From the NCBI GenBank assembly GCA_026709725.1, contig JAPOSK010000487.1:1-5065 (forward strand): 5,065 bases of DNA. Reading direction: 5' to 3'. Shown here piece after piece: positions 1 to 5,065 of the stretch. Position 1 is the first letter of the stretch, and the number at the start of each line of letters is the position of its first letter. A program made the position numbers and the translations under genes. This stretch comes from Paracoccaceae bacterium. Lineage in GTDB: Bacteria > Pseudomonadota > Alphaproteobacteria > Rhodobacterales > Rhodobacteraceae. A model generated the notes under the pieces. The model was not told the DNA's origin. It did not search any database and saw only the letters and a list, made by a program, of their open reading frames with translations.

Positions 1-39
1 CTTATCTCGTATGCCGTCTTCTGCTTGAAAAAAAAAAAA
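1..39. other. Illumina adapter remnant plus poly-A (assembly contamination)
   Basis: Bases 4-27 match the 3' end of the Illumina index adapter (begins ATCTCGTATGCC, ends TCTGCTTG), the complement of the P7 flow-cell oligo. Bases 28-39 are twelve A, the usual pattern when a read runs past the end of the adapter. The leading CTT would then be the last three bases of an index barcode, which is inference. Genomic sequence begins at about base 40, although a few of the A bases could be genomic. On the minus strand this stretch translates as FFFFQAEDGIRDK, a tail typical of adapter read-through. It should be trimmed before any gene calling. Confidence 0.96.
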
Positions 40-318
40 CCGGGATGTGCCATCGGCGATGACCTGCACGAGGCGTGTCTCCACTGCTCCACGCTGGGCC
101 ACGGCATCCAGAACAGCCGCGGTGAATTCGTCGAGACCTTCTGCGAGGACAAACAGGGAGCCGAAATCCTGCCCCGCCCAGCCGTCCTCCTCCAGACCGA
201 ACATCCGGCAGAAAGCGGGATTGGCGAGGTGGATCGCCCCGTCAATATCAATGACCAGGACACCATCCGACAGATTGTCGAGCAGGGTCTGCCACAGATC
301 CGGCGTCTGATCTGTCAT
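40..318 (-). CDS. PAS-domain protein, N-terminal fragment (3' end lost at contig edge)
   Basis: The frame starts at ATG 318-316 and gives 93 genuine residues before it enters adapter sequence. Residues 8-36 (LWQTLLDNLSDGVLVIDIDG, then AIHLANPAF) and the following CRMFGLEEDGWAGQDF have the standard start of a PAS sensor domain: a short helix, the DGVLVIDxDGxIxxANPAF strand-turn and a helix leading to the GQDF stretch. PAS domains sense ligands or redox state, or mediate dimerisation, and usually sit in front of a histidine kinase, cyclase or other output domain; here that output is missing, so the full function is unknown. GGAG at 327-324 lies 5 bases before the ATG. The gene begins 10 bp after the tolC-like stop, so the two are probably one operon. 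There is no signal peptide or membrane segment in the visible part, so it is probably cytoplasmic. The frame stays open to base 1 only because it reads through the adapter. Confidence 0.8.
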
Positions 319-328
319 GACCGCTCCA

Positions 329-1870
329 TCATGGTTCCAGTGCATCCACCGCGATGCCCCAGCGCTCGAGGGTGCGCCCGGTTACCCGATCCAGCGCATC
401 GCGGGCGTTGAGCCTGTTCACGAGGGCCTCCTTTTCGGATTCGGTCGCACTGGCCAGTTCCCGCTCGGCGCTGGTGAGATCCGTCGCCGAGGAGAGACCC
501 TGTGCAAACCGGATCTGTTCGATCTCGAGGTTGCGCGCGGCCAACTCACGGGACGCACGCGCGAGGTCCGCGAGCCGACGATTCACCGCGACATCGTGGA
601 CTGCCTGGCGCAGCTCCCTCTGGATGTTCTTGCGTGTTGTGACCAGGGCCCCCTCCGTCTGGTCCAGCCGATTGCGTGCCTGCAGGCGTGCGAGATGACG
701 CTCTTTCCGGTCGCTGAGGGGAAAGCTGGCGCTCACGCCCAGGCTGGGATCTGTGCCAAACGGTGCCGTGACATTGAGATTGATGTCCGGCAGATGGTCG
801 TTCTCTGTCTTCGCCAGTGCCATCTTCGCCTGTTCAACGGCGATGACGGCTGTCTGGTAATCGGTGCGCCGAGCCAGGACCGTCTCAAGTTCCACTGTCT
901 CCGGGTCCACTGTCTCCGGGTCCACTGTCTCCGGGTCCACTGTCTCCAGATCGCGTGCCTGCAGCGCACCCACATCCACGGGGCGGATCCGGATCATGTC
1001 ATCGAGTTCCAGGAGATCACGCAGTGCGGTCTGTGCCCGATCCTCGGCGTTGCGGGCGCGTTCCAGTGCCAGTTCCCCATTTGCAATGGCCGATTCCGCA
1101 CGTGCCGCATCACGCGCCGGCACCCGGCCCGCTTCGATCAGTGCCTGTGTCGCGACACTCTGCTCCCGGGCGCGTTCCAAGGATTCCGCGCTGATCTCCA
1201 CCTGGCGAATCGCCGCGCTGAGGCCGCGATAGGCCGCGATGACCCTATCGACAAGTCCGGCCACGGAATCGCGAAACCCGAGGATATTTCCCTGTTCTGC
1301 GAGGCGGGCGCGCCGCACCGGCTGTAGTGCGATTGCCCGTCCCGCGCCCCGGAACAGGGGCTGGCTGAGGGAGAGGCTCTGGCTCTCCCCATCTTCGCCG
1401 TAGAGGGGATGTGTCAGGGTGAGCGTGGCATTGCCACCCGTGGGCACCTTGAGGGTGGTCGTCAGGGTGACGCTGCCGGTGACAGTGCCTGCACGTGTCG
1501 TGCTGCTGGTGCTGGCACTAAATTTCGGGCGCCAGAGATTCGTATTGATCTCCAGCTCCAGCTGTTGCTCCTTGCGGCTCTGGCGCTGATTATAGAGATC
1601 CACATTGCGCTCCAGCGCGCTATGGATGGCGGTCTCCAGTGTCAAGACGCAGTCTCCGCCCGGGGCCATTTCTGCAGGGCACCCTGCGGTACCACCGTCC
1701 GGTGGTACCGGGTCCCTGTCCGAGGCAGGAGTACCTGCATGGGGAATGGATGAGACCAAGCCCTTGCTGCCGCTCTCCGTCTCACCGCAGCCCGCAAGAG
1801 CGAGACCCAGCATAACCCCCACCCAGCATAACCCCCACGGCACCCGCACTCTCTCCGTCTCATCTGTCAT
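329..1870 (-). CDS. TolC-family outer-membrane efflux lipoprotein
   Basis: This 513-residue protein belongs to the outer-membrane efflux protein (OEP/TolC) family, whose trimers form the channel through the outer membrane and periplasm for tripartite pumps or type I secretion. Residues 1-28 look like a lipoprotein signal, with hydrophobic VGVMLGLALAGC giving lipobox LAGC and Cys28 as the lipid-modified residue. A low-complexity linker (about 30-73) leads to the first OEP repeat (about 75-300, starting LTLETAIHSALERNVDLYNQ). The second repeat covers about 331-505 and ends with the coiled-coil stretch ASRELAARNLEIEQIRFAQG. Between them lie five DPETV-like pentads (307-331). TAG lies four codons upstream in frame, so ATG 1870 is the first possible start, but it has no good ribosome site; GTG at residue 10 (1843-1841), about 9 bases after GGAG, is an alternative. 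The PAS gene follows 10 bp downstream. No periplasmic adaptor or inner-membrane pump is in the window, so the substrate is unknown. Confidence 0.9.
   Translation of the reverse strand: MTDETERVRVPWGLCWVGVMLGLALAGCGETESGSKGLVSSIPHAGTPASDRDPVPPDGGTAGCPAEMAPGGDCVLTLETAIHSALERNVDLYNQRQSRKEQQLELEINTNLWRPKFSASTSSTTRAGTVTGSVTLTTTLKVPTGGNATLTLTHPLYGEDGESQSLSLSQPLFRGAGRAIALQPVRRARLAEQGNILGFRDSVAGLVDRVIAAYRGLSAAIRQVEISAESLERAREQSVATQALIEAGRVPARDAARAESAIANGELALERARNAEDRAQTALRDLLELDDMIRIRPVDVGALQARDLETVDPETVDPETVDPETVELETVLARRTDYQTAVIAVEQAKMALAKTENDHLPDINLNVTAPFGTDPSLGVSASFPLSDRKERHLARLQARNRLDQTEGALVTTRKNIQRELRQAVHDVAVNRRLADLARASRELAARNLEIEQIRFAQGLSSATDLTSAERELASATESEKEALVNRLNARDALDRVTGRTLERWGIAVDALEP
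878..952 (-). repeat. 15-bp tandem repeat (minisatellite) encoding DPETV pentads
   Basis: On the plus strand three perfect copies of TCCACTGTCTCCGGG occupy 891-935, and a fourth partial copy (first 12 bases) occupies 936-947. On the coding minus strand, residues 307-331 of the TolC-like protein read DLETV, DPETV three times, ELETV. The unit is a multiple of three, so copy-number changes lengthen or shorten the linker without breaking the frame. It lies between the two structural repeats of the channel protein, where length variation should be tolerated. Confidence 0.95.
1687..1710. repeat. Inverted repeat with 11-bp arms inside the tolC-like gene
   Basis: The left arm CGGTACCACCG (1687-1697) is the exact reverse complement of the right arm CGGTGGTACCG (1700-1710), with only TC between them. 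Both arms contain GGTACC. It lies in codons 54-62, in the low-complexity linker after the lipoprotein signal, where protein constraint is weak. In mRNA it would form a strong hairpin about 160 bases after the start codon. A role in translation control or as a protein-binding site is possible but unproven. Confidence 0.85.
1805..1838. repeat. 16-bp tandem duplication in the signal-peptide coding region
   Basis: The unit CCCAGCATAACCCCCA occurs twice, exactly and back to back, at 1806-1821 and 1822-1837; period-16 identity holds over 1805-1838. On the coding strand the two copies are read in different frames, first as PWGLCW and then as VGVMLG. Sixteen is not a multiple of three, so losing or gaining a copy would put ATG 1870 out of frame with the rest of the protein. 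The present two-copy form gives a full-length lipoprotein signal. Confidence 0.93.
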
Positions 1871-2396
1871 TCCCGCACGCTATGCATGGGCACGCCACCG
1901 ATCAACCGGATGGTGCGGCACTTGCGTGTGCCATGTTTTCGGGCCGCAATATGGGACTCGTCCGAAATGTGACTCTGATACGATCGTCGACATCCACATC
2001 AACCCACAATCAATTGGTTCAATCGACCCTCTCGGAACAAACGCCCTACATGGACCGGAATATCTCCGATGACAAATCTAACCGCACACTCTGGCGGTAA
2101 AACTTTGTTGCCCGATGGGCACTCGAACATTTTCGCACAATCAGCTGGCCAGCGGTGCAGGTGCTGGAATCGTTATGAAAGTCCATATGACGGATTCCCT
2201 GGGCCCATGTCGGGTTGCTGCCCCCACCATAGGCTGCCCTTAGTCACAAGTTGTTTTGCAAAGAAGGGAGGCGGGGAGATCATTTTGAGGTCATCTTTCC
2301 GATATTGTCACCAGTTTGTCAATTATCACAATTCATCAGGGGAGTGATTCTCCCATGGCTGACTTTTCCTGACATCTCCCGACGCACCCTGGCTCC

Positions 2397-2422
2397 CGGC
2401 CTGATTCGGCCGAATCAGGCCG
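2397..2422. repeat. 26-bp perfect palindrome
   Basis: The half-site CGGCCTGATTCGG (2397-2409) is followed directly by its exact reverse complement (2410-2422), with no spacer. A perfect palindrome this long is rarely chance. It could be a binding site for a dimeric regulator or a cruciform or transcript hairpin. On neither strand is it followed by a T-run, so it is not a classical terminator. Confidence 0.9.
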
Positions 2423-2423
2423 C

Positions 2424-2453
2424 CCCGTGCCAGGCGGAGCCTTCTGGCACGGG
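2424..2453. repeat. Hairpin with 10-bp arms directly beside the palindrome
   Basis: CCCGTGCCAG (2424-2433) pairs exactly with CTGGCACGGG (2444-2453) across a 10-base loop. An alternative smaller hairpin is possible inside it (AGGC 2432-2435 with GCCT 2439-2442). It starts one base after the 26-bp palindrome, so the two form a tandem pair of strong stems. There is no T-run on either side. Confidence 0.85.
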
Positions 2454-2723
2454 CCCGGGAGGCGGCATGGATCGACGCTGCCGCGAAACATTCGGGAAAG
2501 GGGGCCGATGCATCGCCGGATCGCTGATTGGCGCTCAGTGCGATTTTGGCGGATCACCTGTTATCAGGGACTTGCAGATTTCCGGGTCAACCATACGGGG
2601 ATCGCACCCAATTCATCATGTGTTGCTGACAAAGATCATGGGCTGCGCCACACGCAGGATCAAATTTTTTTGGAATTGTTGCCGGGCCTTCATCTGGGTG
2701 GCCTTCATATCCTCCCGGGCCCG
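2450..2723. repeat. 274-bp segment bounded by 13-bp inverted repeats
   Basis: CGGGCCCGGGAGG (2450-2462) is the exact reverse complement of 2711-2723. Together they bound a non-coding segment, the layout of a miniature inverted-repeat element. However, the arms are GC-only apart from one base pair, have a self-complementary core (GGGCCC), and no target-site duplication is visible in the flanks. The pairing is certain; its meaning as a mobile element is doubtful. Confidence 0.35.
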
Positions 2724-2764
2724 GGTCATCGGGATGCTGTCAGCCCTGTGCCACGGAGATGTCT

Positions 2765-3832
2765 TCAACGGTTGCTGTGAAACCAACGGGACACAATGCC
2801 ATTCATTCCAACCGTAAACAGAATGCGCAGCAGGTGATGCAGGACAACAATGAGAGGATTGATGCCAAGACTCAATGCAATGAGCCCCATTTCGACAGCC
2901 CCGCCCGGGGCAAAACAGATGAACAGGGTCATGATCGAGAGATCAACATAGCGCGCGAGTCCAATTGCGAAGAGAAGGGCCACCATGAGTGCAACAGCAA
3001 CTGTTGCCGCACCCAGGCCAACAACACGTGCCATGACTTTGCCCGGCAATCCTGTGAACATGGCACCAAGCCCCAGTCCAATGATCAGTTGGGCTGAATT
3101 AAACAGCCAGTTCGGGCTGGTGAGCGATGTCCATCCCCCGGCGTGGACAATGCAGCTGAGAATGAGTGGCCCCATCATGTGACCGGCCGGGAGGTGGATG
3201 AACCGGGCGATCAGCATCCCTGTTGCCACAAGAATGACCCACTTCACTCCCATCAGAAGGTTGAAGTCCTGTGGTCCGTATGTCTGTCCTGCACCGCTGC
3301 CAACCGCCTCCCCGGCGAGGATAAAAAAAGCCAGCGGAACGAACAGAACGATAATGACGATTCGGCTGAAATGCTGAAGGATCAGTATGCGGGTGTCAGC
3401 ACCGGCTTCCTCGCCCAGTGCCACGGCTTCCACGAACCCACCAGGCATGGCTGAAAAATAGGCTGTGGGGTGATCGTATCGACCGAGGTGACGAAAGAAG
3501 AAATACCCGAGCGTCTGCATCAGGGCAACATAGATGATCATGGCGGTTACAGATGGCCAGAGGCCCGGCAGCAGATGCAAAATGTCCGGAGTAAAACTTG
3601 TGCCAATCATGACCCCGATGACTGCCATCGAACATTTTCTGATGAATGTCGGAAAGCCGATTCGACGTCCCTGCGGATTGGCAATCGCGACTGAATACAG
3701 CGATGTGACCAACAGGCTGCCCATCAGGTAAGGCATGGGCATGCCGCTTTTTGAAAATCCCCAGCCCAGAATAAGACCGATCAGGGTCAGCGAGGAGATT
3801 TCAAGGACTGTCCTGGTTCCGAGGCCTGTCAT
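2765..3832 (-). CDS. AbrB-family membrane protein (AbrB duplication family permease)
   Basis: From ATG 3832 this is a 355-residue, strongly hydrophobic inner-membrane protein with about ten predicted membrane segments. It matches the AbrB family (PF05145, once mislabelled 'ammonia monooxygenase'), which has two homologous halves. The duplication is visible: MAVIGVMIGTSFTPD (about 69-83) and YFSAMPGGFVEAVALG (about 125-140) in the first half correspond to AQLIIGLGLGAMFTG (about 247-261) and CFAPGGAVEMGLIALS (about 306-321) in the second. Each PGG-x-VE motif is followed by an (I/V)LxHxxRI helix (QHFSRI and HHLLRI). Length is normal for the family. The substrate is not established; despite the shared name it is not the AbrB DNA-binding regulator. 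An upstream in-frame TTG at 3853 would add seven residues; neither start has a clear ribosome site, so I prefer ATG. It lies 33 bp after the nitroreductase stop, so the two are probably co-transcribed. Confidence 0.9.
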   Translation of the reverse strand: MTGLGTRTVLEISSLTLIGLILGWGFSKSGMPMPYLMGSLLVTSLYSVAIANPQGRRIGFPTFIRKCSMAVIGVMIGTSFTPDILHLLPGLWPSVTAMIIYVALMQTLGYFFFRHLGRYDHPTAYFSAMPGGFVEAVALGEEAGADTRILILQHFSRIVIIVLFVPLAFFILAGEAVGSGAGQTYGPQDFNLLMGVKWVILVATGMLIARFIHLPAGHMMGPLILSCIVHAGGWTSLTSPNWLFNSAQLIIGLGLGAMFTGLPGKVMARVVGLGAATVAVALMVALLFAIGLARYVDLSIMTLFICFAPGGAVEMGLIALSLGINPLIVVLHHLLRILFTVGMNGIVSRWFHSNR

Positions 3833-3865
3833 GGGTCGGGTGGGAGGGGCCAATCGGGCCAGCGA

Positions 3866-4459
3866 TCAGGCCAGAATACAGGCATCATCAAATGACAACC
3901 GGTCGGCCCGGGGCCTGAGACCCTCATCCGTTCCGTAGCCGAGATTGATCAGGAAATTTGAACGCCAGGTGGAGTTGGCGAAGAACAGCTCATCAATCCT
4001 GGCGTTCCTGAAGCCTGACATCGGTCCACAATCCAGTCCACACAAGCGGGCAGCGATCATAAAAATACCTCCCTGAATGGATGAATTCCGCAGGACAAAC
4101 TGCTGAAAGGCATCATCAGGCATCGCTTCGAAGGATGAGGATGATTCTGCCATATGCGGTGCGAGCAGGGGCAGGTGTCGGTAAAACTCAAGATCATGGG
4201 CGATGATGGCCGTGACAGGTGCTGAACGGGTCTTCTCAACATTGCCCGGTGCCAATGCTTCAATGATCATTTCCCTGGCTGCTGCGGATTGTGCGAAGAC
4301 AATTCGCATCGGACATGTGTTGTTTGATGTCGGAGCCAGTGATGCCAACGCATAAACCTGCCGCAATGTGCTCTCGTCAATCTTGCGCTTGCTGAAAAAC
4401 TTACAGGATCTGGCCTGCTCAAATATCAACCCGGTAAGTTCTGGATCTGGCTGATTCAT
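3866..4459 (-). CDS. RutE/HadB-like nitroreductase-family NADPH:FMN oxidoreductase
   Basis: This 197-residue protein is the same size as E. coli RutE (malonic semialdehyde reductase of the pyrimidine-degrading Rut pathway) and aligns with it from end to end from memory. Shared blocks are LASLAPTSNNTCPMRIVF (38-55), SAPVTAIIAHDLEFYRHLPL (79-98), FVLRNSSIQGG (121-131), GLDCGPMSGF (141-150), FFANSTWRSNFLINLGYG (159-176) and PRADRLSFDDAC (183-194). Members are small cytosolic flavoproteins, usually dimers, that reduce carbonyl or nitro groups with NAD(P)H. No other rut gene is present, so it may act on another substrate and I withhold the symbol. ATG 4459 is well supported: AGGTGA lies six bases upstream. 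The AbrB-like gene follows closely, suggesting joint transcription. Nothing is missing or broken. Confidence 0.9.
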   Translation of the reverse strand: MNQPDPELTGLIFEQARSCKFFSKRKIDESTLRQVYALASLAPTSNNTCPMRIVFAQSAAAREMIIEALAPGNVEKTRSAPVTAIIAHDLEFYRHLPLLAPHMAESSSSFEAMPDDAFQQFVLRNSSIQGGIFMIAARLCGLDCGPMSGFRNARIDELFFANSTWRSNFLINLGYGTDEGLRPRADRLSFDDACILA

Positions 4460-4687
4460 GGTCGATCACCTGAATTCGGGATTCTGTCGGCATGTGGCCC
4501 GGATGACTGCGGAAATTCTTTCCCGGCTTCTCTCTGCATGGTCCTTCGTTTCTCGCTCCCGGTCCGGGGTTCCGCTGCTTGATGGAGTCTGCCGACAGGC
4601 GCGAGCGGACACGGTTTTCGCCTTGATGCACCCACCCTCGCTGTCAGGGTCTGCAACGGCTCCTTGTGGCGGGCCTTTGCAGCGTCA
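4460..4687. other. Intergenic region between the protease and the nitroreductase genes
   Basis: This 228-bp stretch holds the ribosome site of the nitroreductase gene (AGGTGA, 4471-4466 on the minus strand). A 9-bp inverted repeat (CTGTCGGCA at 4484-4492, TGCCGACAG at 4590-4598) spans 115 bp. A small stem ACCCT/AGGGT lies near 4637-4654 without a T-run. Frames that cross the region on either strand look like chance. The promoter of the nitroreductase-AbrB unit is probably here, but I cannot point to boxes. Confidence 0.5.
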
Positions 4688-5065
4688 TCAGTCAAGGGAG
4701 AATGAGGGCAGGGCATCAAAGGCGGTACGGATTGCGTTACCCCAGCCGGATGAGATCATTTTGTAATAGGGATCTTCCGGTTCGATACGACGCTTGATGC
4801 CCGGCTGGAGACTGTCGGCCTTGTAGATGTGAATATCAAGCGGGAGTCCGACAGAAAGGTTGGCCTTGATCGTCGAGTCGAAACTGACCATGAGCAGTTT
4901 CACAGCATCCTCGAAACTCATTTCAGGATCAAAGGCACGGACCAGAATGGGCTTGCCGTATTTTGTCTCTCCGATCTGAAAGAACGATGTGTCTTCCGAC
5001 GCTTCGGCAAAGTTGCCTTCGGGGTAGATGAGGAAGATGCTCGGTGAGTTGCCCTTGATCTGGCC
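4688..5065 (-). CDS. Anbu/COG3484 proteasome-type protease, C-terminal fragment
   Basis: The frame is open from the right edge of the window and gives 125 residues to the TGA at 4690-4688, about half of the usual length of roughly 240. The sequence matches the C-terminal half of the Anbu ('ancestral beta subunit') family, bacterial relatives of the 20S proteasome beta subunit and HslV. Visible landmarks are GQIKGNSPSIFLIYPEGNF (1-19), FFQIGETKYGKPIL (28-41), SFDSTIKANLSVGLPLDI (61-78) and RRIEPEDPYYKMISSGWG (92-109). The N-terminal threonine nucleophile expected for this Ntn-hydrolase fold lies outside the window, so activity cannot be judged. An internal ATG at 4921 is not the real start, because the conserved sequence continues upstream of it. 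In many genomes Anbu genes sit with transglutaminase-like, alpha-E and ATP-grasp genes; those would be to the right of this window, if present. Confidence 0.88.
   Translation of the reverse strand, partial: GQIKGNSPSIFLIYPEGNFAEASEDTSFFQIGETKYGKPILVRAFDPEMSFEDAVKLLMVSFDSTIKANLSVGLPLDIHIYKADSLQPGIKRRIEPEDPYYKMISSGWGNAIRTAFDALPSFSLD

Larger units (their letters stand above)
1871..2764. other. Long stretch without a convincing gene, rich in palindromes
   Basis: This 894-bp stretch separates the stop of the AbrB-like gene from the start of the tolC-like gene. Both neighbours read leftwards, so it should hold the 3' end of the first transcript and the promoter of the second. The open frames in it (up to 188 codons on the plus strand) have composition unlike a bacterial protein and no family resemblance that I recognise. 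It contains hairpins at 1917-1932, 2081-2098, 2109-2121 and 2340-2354, a dyad at 2316-2331, a 26-bp palindrome next to a 10-bp hairpin (2397-2453), and 13-bp inverted repeats at 2450-2462 and 2711-2723. A weak promoter guess for tolC on the minus strand is TTGATG (2002-1997), 16 bases, then TATCAG (1980-1975). I see no terminator with a proper T-run after the AbrB-like gene. Confidence 0.6.

Noticed and set aside
25..411. 128-codon plus-strand frame beginning MKKKKPG
   Set aside because: The start lies in adapter sequence and the lysines come from the artificial A-run; the rest is antisense to the PAS gene and the end of the tolC-like gene.
317..1327. 336-codon plus-strand open frame
   Set aside because: It lies antisense to the well-supported TolC-like gene; its HCLRV repeats are just the minisatellite read on the other strand, and the protein resembles no family I know.
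2081..2121. Two neighbouring small hairpins (ACCGC/GCGGT at 2081-2098, TGCCC/GGGCA at 2109-2121), considered as a riboswitch or terminator
   Set aside because: The stems are only 5 bp and match no RNA family that I can recognise. The short T-run GTTTT after the second stem on the minus strand is too weak and too far for a terminator.
2336..2557. 73-codon minus-strand frame covering the palindromes
   Set aside because: It spans the 26-bp palindrome and the hairpin, has no good ribosome site, and its composition does not look like a real protein.
2251..2817. 188-codon plus-strand open frame in the gene gap
   Set aside because: Rich in Cys, Gly and Arg with no recognisable domain, interrupted in composition by the palindromes, and its end overlaps the AbrB-like gene on the other strand. 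Probably chance.
4484..4598. 9-bp inverted repeat CTGTCGGCA / TGCCGACAG spaced by 97 bases
   Set aside because: Too short and too widely spaced to stand out from chance; no T-run or element boundary accompanies it.
4456..4719. Overlapping minus-strand frames between the protease and nitroreductase genes (4456-4719 and 4419-4631)
   Set aside because: They overlap the ends of both real genes in other frames, lack ribosome sites and show no conserved pattern.

Overview
The window looks like one end of a draft contig from a Gram-negative bacterium, most likely a member of the Pseudomonadota. The reasons are a TolC-type outer-membrane channel with a lipoprotein signal, an AbrB-type permease with the Gram-negative internal duplication, a RutE-like nitroreductase and an Anbu-type proteasome homologue. 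I cannot fix the class from this sequence. All recognisable genes are on the minus strand, so they read from the right end to the left.

From right to left: (1) 4688-5065 is the C-terminal half of an Anbu/COG3484 proteasome-type protease, cut by the window edge. (2) 4460-4687 is a 228-bp gap. (3) 3866-4459 is a RutE/HadB-like flavin reductase, followed after a short gap by (4) 2765-3832, an AbrB-family membrane protein; these two look like one transcription unit. (5) 1871-2764 is a roughly 0.9-kb stretch with no convincing gene. It carries several palindromes and inverted repeats, including a 26-bp perfect palindrome beside a 10-bp hairpin. (6) 329-1870 is a TolC-family outer-membrane efflux lipoprotein, followed 10 bp later by (7) 40-318, the N-terminus of a PAS-domain protein, probably co-transcribed with it.

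The PAS gene does not end naturally. The first 39 bases are not genomic: they match the flow-cell end of an Illumina index adapter followed by a run of 12 A. The PAS frame runs straight through this, adding an artificial tail FFFFQAEDGIRDK.

The tolC-like gene has two internal tandem repeats. One is an in-frame 15-bp minisatellite encoding DPETV pentads between the two halves of the channel protein. The other is a 16-bp duplication inside the signal-peptide region; because 16 is not a multiple of three, the reading frame depends on its copy number. I did not find a CRISPR array, tRNA, rRNA, transposase or convincing rho-independent terminator, and I see no strong case for a wholly new multi-gene system here.
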